Assembly: GCA_004556055.1 (NCBI GenBank)
Contig: SFIW01000022.1
Coordinates: 1-34,390, forward strand
Direction: 5' to 3'
Origin: Planctomycetaceae bacterium
Lineage (GTDB): Bacteria; Planctomycetota; Planctomycetia; Pirellulales; Thermoguttaceae
Length of the DNA: 34,390 bases
The translations under genes were made by a program, and so were the position numbers. Below, one piece after another: positions 25,701-33,062 of the stretch. The notes under the pieces were generated by a model, which saw nothing but the letters and a program-made list of their open reading frames with translations, had not been told where the DNA came from and ran no database searches. Numbering within the stretch: position 1 is the first letter of the stretch; every line of letters starts with the position of its first letter.

Positions 25701-26201
25701 ACTCATGTATCGGAGCTTGCGCGTCAACAATTCTTCTAAAAGACATCCAAGCCCGGCGCTCATAAAAGTTTCGGCTGCATCGTCATAGGGGACTGCTTGC
25801 TTTGCATTTTCGCTCGTCTCGGCGTTTGCGGAAGGTTGAGCGTTACTAGGGGCGACTTGATCAATCCTAGGCGTCGGATCGATTTCTAATTTCTGAAATG
25901 CCTCTTGGAGAATAGCGTCTCTGTCGGAGAGATGACGAATAACGAGCGCTCCTTCAGCTTCAGCAGATTTGATCCAACTTCTTGAAACCAAGTATTCAGC
26001 GCAGGGTGGAATCACAACAAGGCGACGTTGCTTGCCCGTCGAGGGACTTCCCGCAGCTTCCCAGCGCGGAGCTTCGCCAAAGCGATCGATAAGCGCAGGG
26101 TGGTAGAGGGCGGACCAAGCGGAAAATATTTCGTCAACTTCAGACGCTTTACGGAAGAGTGAAAAGTCTTCCAAACTGTAACAAGGAATCAAAGAAATCA
26201 T
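22776..26201 (-). CDS. GH38-like (alpha-mannosidase-related) large protein, possibly inactive
   Basis: A 1141-residue protein without a signal peptide. The middle (about 160-450) reads like the N-terminal barrel of glycoside hydrolase family 38/57, with IGGDEWEAP (282-290) and FARQEAGYAQILPQLLKGAG (321-340), the position where GH38 enzymes carry the nucleophile Asp in a DxFGxS-type motif. The C-terminal part from about 778 (SLKNDYIELRIDPTTGSVRRL) is the beta-rich GH38 C-terminal type (leN-x-l-x-v-x-id-x-x-tG), with NRFAWDL following. I do not find the His-x-Asp zinc motif near the N-terminus or the nucleophile Asp, so catalysis is doubtful. Two low-complexity linkers occur, around 115-140 and 700-760. 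It lies 110 bases downstream of the btaA-like gene on the same strand and may be cotranscribed. Family placement is moderate. Confidence 0.6.
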   Translation of the reverse strand: MISLIPCYSLEDFSLFRKASEVDEIFSAWSALYHPALIDRFGEAPRWEAAGSPSTGKQRRLVVIPPCAEYLVSRSWIKSAEAEGALVIRHLSDRDAILQEAFQKLEIDPTPRIDQVAPSNAQPSANAETSENAKQAVPYDDAAETFMSAGLGCLLEELLTRKLRYMSNLDQISFNTRLVDASHAHMNGKTEECEKNLQKAFDLLTQSKEYFFPTATKFLELIWVHEEDLKSDLFDALKLRQLRNEFSNLIIPLSVLKTCEKKYPDLLQFIKFEIEAKRVSVIGGDEWEAPFYLMSPLEIIRLLRQGRELYQRILGSAPTLFARQEAGYAQILPQLLKGAGYRAVLARTGDGWTLLDKKTDRTQFRWQGRDGSAIMALCKEPLDASNAEEILQIPDKIGSSYYSDENAALFFEHRPNKASRWMQDLLRMNQYSPVLGRFLSITDFLRETEGSGNTEKFVKDQFKTNFLTRSVKRSRENPVSLWPQRRRLGQALSALSTLETTIRFFSFRTRKNVQKDAQSAFENFIQSSQCLRNEVENVLRFLDSSLLPPKAPSNEETALQFSTQYQNLEERIQEHLEKASKFLFIPLESTKATKENDDVPPQWDKGFLILNTSSSPQTILWEIKRTIDDVEKYNVAINDFTDFIKEKFTAVSGGQLRIFTEPKSSLTRFSVSIPPGLSLWIPQVSEGTIHFITRSFFEIEEEPVPLFPEDSPSPTQSSNALPSPPAKTKKSLIQKFALKLRGSESNSPSKSGEEEEANRTRELVEYVERRYSPTEVERYYSLKNDYIELRIDPTTGSVRRLTTYKSNAVFTNGVLRQPTLGNRFAWDLAMKLPEELRRLDSRSETDSYYGYTIPAADRFEIISSGPGIGRFLIEGRMMTPTGEIAASFKQTISIRLKSRIVDVDVEIDPQTTPNGSPWDSYYACRFAWKDALADIRGGVAASLIGTARDYLQAPECVDIRSEDTIGITILSAGLPYYKKVSDSRIDSILIPSGETRRRFRFGVGVDLEDPHLEALSYSDIPPFILGNLPSPRRIATQFLTVADPNISILETTPLIESSAAHSNSSQRDEKLNESFSGFQITLLETHSAETETTLRSLLPIKRVEAVNYLGDVTKETIDVKNGSTIPLKFKPRQMRMLRLYF

Positions 26202-26311
26202 ATCACTCTTTGGTTATTATTCATTTAAAGGTCAGTTGAATGGATTTTGATTCGAACTCGGCAAAGATTAACGTAGCCGCGCGACAAACGCATGCGACGA
26301 TCCGACGCATT

Positions 26312-27505
26312 CTAAGGAGTCTGTAAATCGGCAATATAAAAGCTTCCGTAGGTGTGAACTCGGCACTGTTGGTGTAATTCTTCCGCTTCTTCGCAACGAT
26401 AAGTCAAAAGATCGCTAAGGGGATAATTCTTGGCGTTAAGGCGGATCTGAACTTTATGGAGGTAGTTAGAAACGTCAAGACCTCCGCTTCGCCATATTGC
26501 GCGCGCCTCCGGCGCGGCGACTTTAAAAATTGCGTTCCACTCGTCGACAAGGAGGTAAAAAAGCTTGTCGGAGAGCCAGTCCATATGGTCGAGAAGGACA
26601 AAACGACTTATTTTGAGATTGGGAGCGCGACTCATAAATTCTTCTAGCGACGCCGTATGGGTGGTAATACTATCAACCGCTCCTCCCTTAAGCGTTTCAA
26701 ATCCATCGTGAGTCAGATACTCTGGACAGCAGGTTTTGGTATAACTCCCCATGGCATAGACGCGCCAGAAATAATTATCTTGAATTGGTAAGTCGCCAAA
26801 AACTGAGTCAAGACAATTTTGGATGAATGGAACGAGCGCCCCGTAAGTCGTTTCTATCTGTTTTCTTTGAGCCTTGGGTACTCCGACTAAAGACATTGTG
26901 GTATCGCAATTGAGAATTGCTTTAAGTAGGGGAGACCAGAATCTATTCCTACATGTTTTCCAAATCTCTTTTTGATCTTCTAACGTCTTTGCGTTGAAAA
27001 TTCTATCGATTTGGGGCCTCAAACCGCGAAAGGTTGCGTATCGATTGACTTGTTGAGCAAGAAAGCCGGACGAACCCGAAAAATAGAATGTTTTTCGAGG
27101 ATTGTCAAAGAAACTTTTGATATATCGATCCCAAAACATCTGAGAGAGTTCAGGAAGACGGTTTCGGAGTCGATCGCGATATAGTTGTAAAACTCCGGGA
27201 AGTCGTCCTTCTCCAAAGAGCTGAAAGAACGTTTCGTATTCAAGTTCTTTAATCGCGGCGATCTTGAGATCCAAGAGCGCGTTTTGTCGATAGTTCATAT
27301 CAACGGCATAGACGTGATTGACGCCGCTTAAAGCGTACGACAGAGCGTTGCATCCAGCAGAGGTGATTACAAGCACATTGTCTTTAGGGGTGAGGTTTAA
27401 CGCCTTTTTGTCAATTCTTGGGTCTTCCCAACACGTATTGTATACCAGGTTGTTACCGTGAATCCACGAGAAAACCTTGGAGCTGACTCTTTCAGCAAAA
27501 CTCAT
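26312..27505 (-). CDS. btaA: BtaA-like SAM:diacylglycerol 3-amino-3-carboxypropyltransferase (DUF3419)
   Basis: BtaA transfers the 3-amino-3-carboxypropyl group of S-adenosylmethionine to diacylglycerol, the first step to the betaine lipid DGTS, a phosphorus-free membrane lipid. The 397-residue protein has the family hallmark YNTCWEDPRID (22-32), SAM-site VITSAGCNAL (46-55) and VYAVDMNYRQ (65-74), then LLDLKIAAIKEL, and a C-terminal Rossmann-like region with FVLLDHMDWL. Length is as expected. AGGA 9 bases before the ATG supports the start. BtaB, the N-methyltransferase that finishes DGTS, is not in the window, so either it is elsewhere or the product is a different amino-acid lipid. The porin 6 kb away resembles phosphate porins, but no shared regulation is visible. 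Confidence 0.85.
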   Translation of the reverse strand: MSFAERVSSKVFSWIHGNNLVYNTCWEDPRIDKKALNLTPKDNVLVITSAGCNALSYALSGVNHVYAVDMNYRQNALLDLKIAAIKELEYETFFQLFGEGRLPGVLQLYRDRLRNRLPELSQMFWDRYIKSFFDNPRKTFYFSGSSGFLAQQVNRYATFRGLRPQIDRIFNAKTLEDQKEIWKTCRNRFWSPLLKAILNCDTTMSLVGVPKAQRKQIETTYGALVPFIQNCLDSVFGDLPIQDNYFWRVYAMGSYTKTCCPEYLTHDGFETLKGGAVDSITTHTASLEEFMSRAPNLKISRFVLLDHMDWLSDKLFYLLVDEWNAIFKVAAPEARAIWRSGGLDVSNYLHKVQIRLNAKNYPLSDLLTYRCEEAEELHQQCRVHTYGSFYIADLQTP

Positions 27506-27584
27506 TCGCTAATTTCCTGTAAAACACGTAATAGTGCGGCTATGAACTTTAACAAACGATCGGCGCTAGCAATGGAAGCGGCGA

Positions 27585-27644
27585 CTCCGACGTCGCAATA
27601 AACAAAGCGCGTCCCTGCATTATATATTGAATTCAACGTCGGAG
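27585..27644. repeat. 9-bp inverted repeat flanking the btaA -10 element
   Basis: CTCCGACGT (27585-27593) and ACGTCGGAG (27636-27644) are exact inverted copies separated by 42 bases. The TATAAT at 27619-27624 lies inside. It could be a two-site operator or a stem base; the long loop makes a terminator unlikely. Confidence 0.5.
27619..27624 (-). promoter_or_regulatory. Candidate -10 element for the btaA-like gene
   Basis: A perfect TATAAT on the minus strand, about 115 bases before the ATG at 27505. The -35 position reads TTTCTC at 17 bases and is poor, so activation by a regulator is possible. Confidence 0.4.
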
Positions 27645-27681
27645 AAAGTGTTGCACTACTAAGAACTGTATTGACAATTTA

Positions 27682-30600
27682 CTATGGCTGGTCAGTTTTG
27701 GCTCCTACGCCCCTTGTGAAGGCGCGAACGCGTTCTGATAATCGGTCAGGCGTCTTCACGCGAGTAGCTTCACGATAGCCGTCGTTGGGCTTTCTAGATT
27801 CAAAAGACTTTCCGATAGGCGTTTGTATTTTTTCTGGAGCGTCAGGGAGAGACGAAGCGTCGACTGCTTGCTTTTCCAATTCTTCGAGATAACGATCCTT
27901 GGCGTTTGGCGCGTCCTTTAACGCAGCTGCGCGCATAGAGTTCCACTCTTGATAAAACGCGCGGAGCTCTTCCTCTGTCCAACCGAGTTCGTTTAGGAGC
28001 CGAGGATCGGGACTGCGCTGGTTTTCAGAGAGATAGTTTAAGACCAAATTGGCCGCTTCTTCTGCGTATTGTAAAGTCGGCGCGTCTGCGGGAGCAAGAT
28101 TTTCTTGTTTCTGAAGGAGTTCGCCAAGACCTTGTCCAGCGCCTCCTCCGCCGTGATAAGGCGAGATCCCGTCCTCGTTTCCATTAGACGCGCTTGTCGC
28201 GGTGTTATTGTTATTTGAATTTGGCTCGGAATTGTTTTTCCCCGAGCCGTTCTCTGAAGAAGCTTCCGACGACGCGCCTTTTTGATTATTACCGTCAGCT
28301 CCGGCCCCTTCTCCTCCTATATTCGTAGGCTCTGCGTCTTGAGGCTTGTCTCCTTGAACGGTTGAACTGCCTGCGTTCTTAGGAGCGTCCTTGTCGACTT
28401 CCGTTTTACCTTGGTTAAGATCAAGATTGGGCGTTCCTTTCGCTTCTTGCGCGTTGGGGTCGACGTCGTCCGCTGCGACCGCAGGACTTTGGTCTAACGA
28501 ATCAAGATTGACGTTTGCATTATTATTCTTTCGATTGGACGAGGTTGGCTGATCTTTCGAGGCGTTTTGCGCAAGAAAATTATTAGTCTTAGGATCTACC
28601 TCGCCCTTTTTCCGATCAACGTTTTCGCCTATATTTTCAGGCGAGTTACCATTAAACGTTCTCGCGTCTTCGCCTGGTTTTTGAGGCGTCGGCGACGTCG
28701 GTTCAGAAACTTCGTTTTGAGGCGAATTATTTCCACTTGAGGACGGCTTCGTTCCTTTTCCGTCTTGAGAAGACGCTCTGTCGGTATTATTTCCGTCGGA
28801 AGTATTACCGTTCTCGCCGTCCGCCTCTGACGACGAAGCTTTCCCCTGACCACCGTTTGGTTCGGCAGACATGTCGTCGGCAGATTCTGAATTGCCGCTT
28901 TGCTGATTCATGTAATCTAGGATTTTCTGAAATGCGTCTTGAGGCTGCGTCTTACTTGGCGGCGTTTGCTCAGAGGCACCTGATGTATTGTCAGTCGTTG
29001 AATCAGAGGAAGAGGGGGGGGCGCTTGGTTTGGAACTGGATTGGTTTTGGGAATTTGTCCCGTCTGAGGTTCCCTGAGAATTATTCTCAGAAGAGTCTGA
29101 CTGGTCTTGACCATTTCCTGCGCCGCTTTTCGAGTCTCCACTAGTTCCGCTTTGGAGATCGCCTTGACCGCCGCCGTTTTCAGGCGCTTGGGAAGAGGTT
29201 CCCGAATCTGAGGCGTTCGCGTCCTGATTAGCGTTTGAGGTCTGAGATTCTGCGCCAGGTTCGGAGGCTTCGTCTTGCTCGCCTTCTCCTGATTCTCCTG
29301 ATTCTCCTGATTCTTCGTCGGCGTTTTGGGCGTCGGAATTATCTCCGGATTCTCTTGTTCCGTCGCTTTGTCCACTCTCCGACGAGTTTCCGTTTGGGGA
29401 GTTGCCCGTATTCGATGAGTTCTGATCTCCGGAAGAGTCGTCTCCTCCTTCCGATTGTCCTGCGCTCTCATCTTCCGACTTGGATTGTTGGGAAGAGGCT
29501 TCGCCCGGCTGGGAGACGATCGAAAAAACTCGCTTTTCGGAAGAGACGACGTTTGGTTCAGGAAGCTTTGAGTCTGTGACAGTCGCCCAAATTTCTATTT
29601 CATCTCCAATTTCTAAACCGAGTTTTCGCGGAGAAAAAGCATACGATAACTTTTGAGAGCCGACGTGAAGGGTCGGATCATGCGAAGGGACGGCTAATTC
29701 TTCCAGGGAGGTAAATTCGAGACTAACAGGCTTCGGATTGGGTTTGGAGTCTTTTTCGTCTCCCTGATTTAAAATGGAGAAAGAGAAGTTGAGAGTTGCG
29801 CTTCTAAGAGCATAGTCTGGATCTTGTCCTAAGAATTCAAGAATAGTTGTCTCATCGTAAGAAACTTCCGTTTTTTCGTCCCTTGGAGTCTTCCATTCGA
29901 CTACGGGAGAAAGGTCAGGAATAATGGAAACAGGGTAATATATCATGTCTCTGTTCTTTTTACCGGCGACGCTTTCAGATGAAAGCGTATATGAACTGAA
30001 CTCCGGCTTTTTTTCTTCTGCGTTAGGCTTCCAGGAAAGGATGAAAGTCGTCGATGCGAGCATGGGATTTTGTGGGTCGACGACCATCTTTAGCGCTCTC
30101 GTAGGATCGCCGTCAGGAAAAAGATAGGCGCGTTCAAGTTTCTCATTTGATTCTGCGCAAACTTCGACAGTCGTGTTTTCGAGCGCGCGAATTTCACCTT
30201 GATTAGCGAACGTTTGCGAAGGCAGACCGGAGTAGGAGGGAAAATTTAGGGTTGTCGACGCAATGCGGAATGACGGCTGTGGGAGTACTTTGATATGATA
30301 GAGGTCGGACGAGCTTTCCAAGGAGGAACCCCGCGCAACGACGATTCGGTACGTAATGTCTTCCGTTAAACCGTCCTGTTTTTCGGGAAAAGTCGCGCCG
30401 AAATGTCCGCGTCCAAGCGCGTCTAGGGGTAGGGAGAGATCTGACGTTCTACCATCGGGCGTCGACCACAGAAGTTCGACTGTTTCCGAGTCTTTTACGT
30501 CCGGAATAATCGCTTGAAATTCGACAAAATCTCCCTGATAGAGTTCAACGTCGCCCGGTTCAACCGATTCTATTTTCCACGCCTGCGGTCGGGCTAAATC

Positions 30601-31317
30601 TGACAATGGCGCTACGATGCGACCGATAGACGCGAAAGGTTTCTTGGGAGAAAAAATAGAGTAGCACGCTAGACAAAAAACGAGAATCGCCAAGAGAACG
30701 CCCCATCGAATAAGAGGCGTGTAGTCGACTGTTGTTTCTGACGGTTCTTCGTGTGTTTTTCTTTCGGCTTGAAGGACTAAGTTTTGTAATATTGCTTTGC
30801 GTACGTCGGCGCTGGGAGACGGAGACGTTGATGATTCACGACGTTCCCTCGTCCTAGAGTCGTGATTGTCTTTCCGCAAGAGGAACCAGTTGATAATAAG
30901 ATTGTGAGATACCTGGTGTGAGTCTTCCAGAATTTTTGCCGCATATAGATCATTGATTCGTCGGCGAAAAACGGGAATTATTTTCCAAATAAAAACTCCA
31001 AGAGAGGCTAGTCCAATGAAGAAAGCATAAAAAGTTCTTTCATTTTGGTTTAGTCCTTCCCGTGAAAGCCAACTATCATGCAAAACACCAAGAAAAACTA
31101 ACGCCAACGCGATCGTCGCAAACGCTGTCGAGGCGGTAAGTACGTCGGCGCGTTTTACAGCGCGAAGGACGCTTTCAAGTTTTTTGTCAAGCGCTTTCTC
31201 GGCTCGTTCGAAGTCGTTAGGGGACGTTGACTTTGAAGAAGATTCTCGGACGAAGTCTTTTTTTTCAACCGGAGAACTGTTCTCTGACGAGAATACGTCG
31301 GATTTGCGCTGTGCCAT
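27682..31317 (-). CDS. DUF4175-like three-helix membrane protein with giant low-complexity region
   Basis: A 1211-residue protein counted from the ATG at 31317. A GTG at 31335 is possible but neither has a ribosome site. After a charged N-terminus come membrane helices at about 58-82, 95-117 and 202-222, an arrangement like DUF4175 proteins. An extracytoplasmic beta-rich part follows to about 600, with Ig-like strands and a PSYSGLPSQTF segment. Residues about 604-1069 are almost pure Ser/Asn/Gly/Asp/Gln/Glu, interrupted by a short helix-like island (791-808, DAFQKILDYMNQQ). A conserved-looking C-terminal helical domain (about 1075-1150, YAEEAANLVLNYL) and a basic tail end the protein. In other Planctomycetes such genes often lie near MoxR/DUF58 clusters, but none is present here. 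Function is unknown; an envelope scaffold is only a guess. Confidence 0.75.
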   Translation of the reverse strand: MAQRKSDVFSSENSSPVEKKDFVRESSSKSTSPNDFERAEKALDKKLESVLRAVKRADVLTASTAFATIALALVFLGVLHDSWLSREGLNQNERTFYAFFIGLASLGVFIWKIIPVFRRRINDLYAAKILEDSHQVSHNLIINWFLLRKDNHDSRTRERRESSTSPSPSADVRKAILQNLVLQAERKTHEEPSETTVDYTPLIRWGVLLAILVFCLACYSIFSPKKPFASIGRIVAPLSDLARPQAWKIESVEPGDVELYQGDFVEFQAIIPDVKDSETVELLWSTPDGRTSDLSLPLDALGRGHFGATFPEKQDGLTEDITYRIVVARGSSLESSSDLYHIKVLPQPSFRIASTTLNFPSYSGLPSQTFANQGEIRALENTTVEVCAESNEKLERAYLFPDGDPTRALKMVVDPQNPMLASTTFILSWKPNAEEKKPEFSSYTLSSESVAGKKNRDMIYYPVSIIPDLSPVVEWKTPRDEKTEVSYDETTILEFLGQDPDYALRSATLNFSFSILNQGDEKDSKPNPKPVSLEFTSLEELAVPSHDPTLHVGSQKLSYAFSPRKLGLEIGDEIEIWATVTDSKLPEPNVVSSEKRVFSIVSQPGEASSQQSKSEDESAGQSEGGDDSSGDQNSSNTGNSPNGNSSESGQSDGTRESGDNSDAQNADEESGESGESGEGEQDEASEPGAESQTSNANQDANASDSGTSSQAPENGGGQGDLQSGTSGDSKSGAGNGQDQSDSSENNSQGTSDGTNSQNQSSSKPSAPPSSSDSTTDNTSGASEQTPPSKTQPQDAFQKILDYMNQQSGNSESADDMSAEPNGGQGKASSSEADGENGNTSDGNNTDRASSQDGKGTKPSSSGNNSPQNEVSEPTSPTPQKPGEDARTFNGNSPENIGENVDRKKGEVDPKTNNFLAQNASKDQPTSSNRKNNNANVNLDSLDQSPAVAADDVDPNAQEAKGTPNLDLNQGKTEVDKDAPKNAGSSTVQGDKPQDAEPTNIGGEGAGADGNNQKGASSEASSENGSGKNNSEPNSNNNNTATSASNGNEDGISPYHGGGGAGQGLGELLQKQENLAPADAPTLQYAEEAANLVLNYLSENQRSPDPRLLNELGWTEEELRAFYQEWNSMRAAALKDAPNAKDRYLEELEKQAVDASSLPDAPEKIQTPIGKSFESRKPNDGYREATRVKTPDRLSERVRAFTRGVGAKTDQP

Positions 31318-31408
31318 TCGTTGACGTCTATCCACTATATAACTCGCGCCACGTTCGTAGAAACGTCCGCAGCGCTTTTGTTTAACAAGGACGAAGCGTT
31401 AAAAGAAA

Positions 31409-32896
31409 CTACGCTTGCTTCTTTTTACCGCGCAAAATAAACGGAGCGATTAAAGCGCCAACCGCAATAATTAGGAAGGGAATCGCGACGAGCGGGCGGT
31501 AGAAAAGCCATCCGATCGAAATAGTTGTGAGACCGATGACAAGGGATCCGCATAAGGCCACAAGCCCCGTCCCCAAGCCAACGATAGAGGCTGCGAAAGG
31601 AATAATGTCCGCAAGGACTTCCAAAGGCGCTAGGATTGCTTTAATTCCAGCAAAGATCAGGAATAAGCCGACGGCGCGTAATAGCCACGCCATCATTTTG
31701 TTTTGTTTTTGAGCGGACTGAATCATGCTATCAAGCGACTTAATTCCAGCGGATTGAAGGAATACGCTTCCCGTAGCCGCCTGGTAACTTATGAGTTGAT
31801 CGCCATGTTGTTGGGCGACGAAAGTCGTCGGAGCGGGAGTTGCGACATACTTGAAGGAGACGCGAATATCTCCAATCTTAACCTTTGAAGGATCCCCGAA
31901 GTAATATCCCTTTCCAGACTGCACGAATTTCTGTGGAGTCGCGGTCGCGGCAAGGGATAATTCGTTGGACGTCGAGATTGTCTGATTTGCGGTCGCGGGC
32001 GTTGAGACTTGAGCGTTCGCCGTTGAGGGATCGGACGAGAGCGAAATTGTTGGGGTGGCTTCTTGAGCAGGGGAAACGGTGAAATCTTGCGCAACCTTTT
32101 CAGCGGTTTGAGCCGCTTGGTATGTTGTGGGCGCTAATTCTGGAGTTTCTGGCGCAGCTTCTATCGAGGTTCCTTCCGTCGGGGTTCCTTCCGTCGAGGT
32201 TCCTTCCGTCGGGGTTCCTTCCGTCGAGGTTCCTTCCGTCGAGGTTCCTTCCGTCGGGGTTCCTTCCGTCGGGGTTCCTTCCGTCGGGGTTCCTTCCGTT
32301 GTCGAATCGGCGATAGCTGTTACGTCCAACTCCTCTTCAGGACCAAGATTCTCGATTTGCTCCGACGTCAATGAAAAAGCGCCGAGATTCGCGTTCGCCG
32401 CAACAAATTCTTCGCTGACAAACGGCATTGCCACAGGATTTTCGTGTCCGGCTTCTTTGAAAGCCGAAGAATCGATAAGGGTCGGCGACCACGTTTTGGA
32501 ATACGTGTAGGTTGTGACTTCTTTTTCCCCGCCCCCGGACGTACGTTCCTTTTTGGTCTCCTGGTTTTCTTTCCATTGATACATTTCAACGTTTCTAACA
32601 AGCTTTAGGGCGTTGATGTTCACGTTGAAGTCGGGATCGGAAAGAATGGAGTCGGTCGTAACGTCACCGGAAAGGTGAATAACCTTGTCTTCGTTGGCGG
32701 CGTCTATGGAATCCGATTTAACAGAAACGGCGACGCTTCCTGTTTCAGTAAGGGCCTTTTCACGTTTAATCGTCTTTCCTTCGTTCCAGAAGAGGAGGGC
32801 AATTGACGCTATAATGAGGACGAAACCGAATAGAATACCCTTGAAGGATTGTCCCACTCGAGATCCCCACGATGTGGTGGTTTCTTCGACGATCAT
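31409..32896 (-). CDS. TMEM43-family membrane protein with 9-copy TEGT(P/S) repeat
   Basis: A 495-residue protein matching the TMEM43/DUF1625 family. It has a single N-terminal membrane helix (about 20-37, followed by the family-typical LLFWNEGKTIKRE), a large loop domain, and a C-terminal cluster of three or four helices (about 402-421, 428-448, 447-465, 468-487) ending in a basic KKK tail. The loop contains characteristic pieces such as MYQWKENQE, YTYSKTW and GDIRVSFKYV. In place of a compact loop it carries an insertion at about 195-320, including nine tandem TEGT(P/S) pentapeptides (200-244) and more Thr/Ala/Pro-rich sequence. Human TMEM43 is an inner nuclear/ER membrane protein; the bacterial function is not known. 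It lies between the oxidoreductase terminator and the DUF4175-like gene (91-base gap), possibly cotranscribed with the latter. Confidence 0.85.
   Translation of the reverse strand: MIVEETTTSWGSRVGQSFKGILFGFVLIIASIALLFWNEGKTIKREKALTETGSVAVSVKSDSIDAANEDKVIHLSGDVTTDSILSDPDFNVNINALKLVRNVEMYQWKENQETKKERTSGGGEKEVTTYTYSKTWSPTLIDSSAFKEAGHENPVAMPFVSEEFVAANANLGAFSLTSEQIENLGPEEELDVTAIADSTTEGTPTEGTPTEGTPTEGTSTEGTSTEGTPTEGTSTEGTPTEGTSIEAAPETPELAPTTYQAAQTAEKVAQDFTVSPAQEATPTISLSSDPSTANAQVSTPATANQTISTSNELSLAATATPQKFVQSGKGYYFGDPSKVKIGDIRVSFKYVATPAPTTFVAQQHGDQLISYQAATGSVFLQSAGIKSLDSMIQSAQKQNKMMAWLLRAVGLFLIFAGIKAILAPLEVLADIIPFAASIVGLGTGLVALCGSLVIGLTTISIGWLFYRPLVAIPFLIIAVGALIAPFILRGKKKQA
32165..32299 (-). repeat. 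Coding minisatellite, nine 15-bp units
   Basis: Nine head-to-tail 15-bp units encode TEGTP or TEGTS. They are identical except for one base (C/T in the fifth codon, giving Pro CCG or Ser TCG). In coding order the last residue is P P P S S P S P S. Total length is 135 bases, in frame. Near-identity of the codons indicates recent expansion by slippage. Confidence 0.97.
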
Positions 32897-32935
32897 GCTT
32901 ATACTTTCTTCATTGTTGTAGAAATAAACTGATAT

Positions 32936-32996
32936 TAAAACAAAAACGCAACCGTCTAAAGGTGTACGTGATGGAACGTTTTAGGCGATTGCGTTT
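32936..32996 (-). terminator. Terminator after the Gfo/Idh/MocA gene
   Basis: AAACGCAA / TTGCGTTT outer stem (32944-32951 and 32989-32996), extended inward by GTCTAAA / TTTAGGC with one wobble. On the minus strand it is followed by TTTTTGTTTTAA. Confidence 0.8.
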
Positions 32997-33062
32997 CCTT
33001 TCTGTTTTCAAGCGCTCAACGACAATGGAACTGAGAATACCGCGAAAATATACGGCGTTAAT

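Noticed and set aside
28917..29471. Long alternative open frames on both strands across the low-complexity region
   Set aside because: They lie within the DUF4175-like gene and arise from its biased composition; no start signal or protein-like features support them.
32127..32510. Plus-strand open frame of 127 codons with repeated VPSV units
   Set aside because: It is the antisense reading of the 15-bp minisatellite inside the TMEM43-like gene; the minus-strand frame has the domain and membrane helices.
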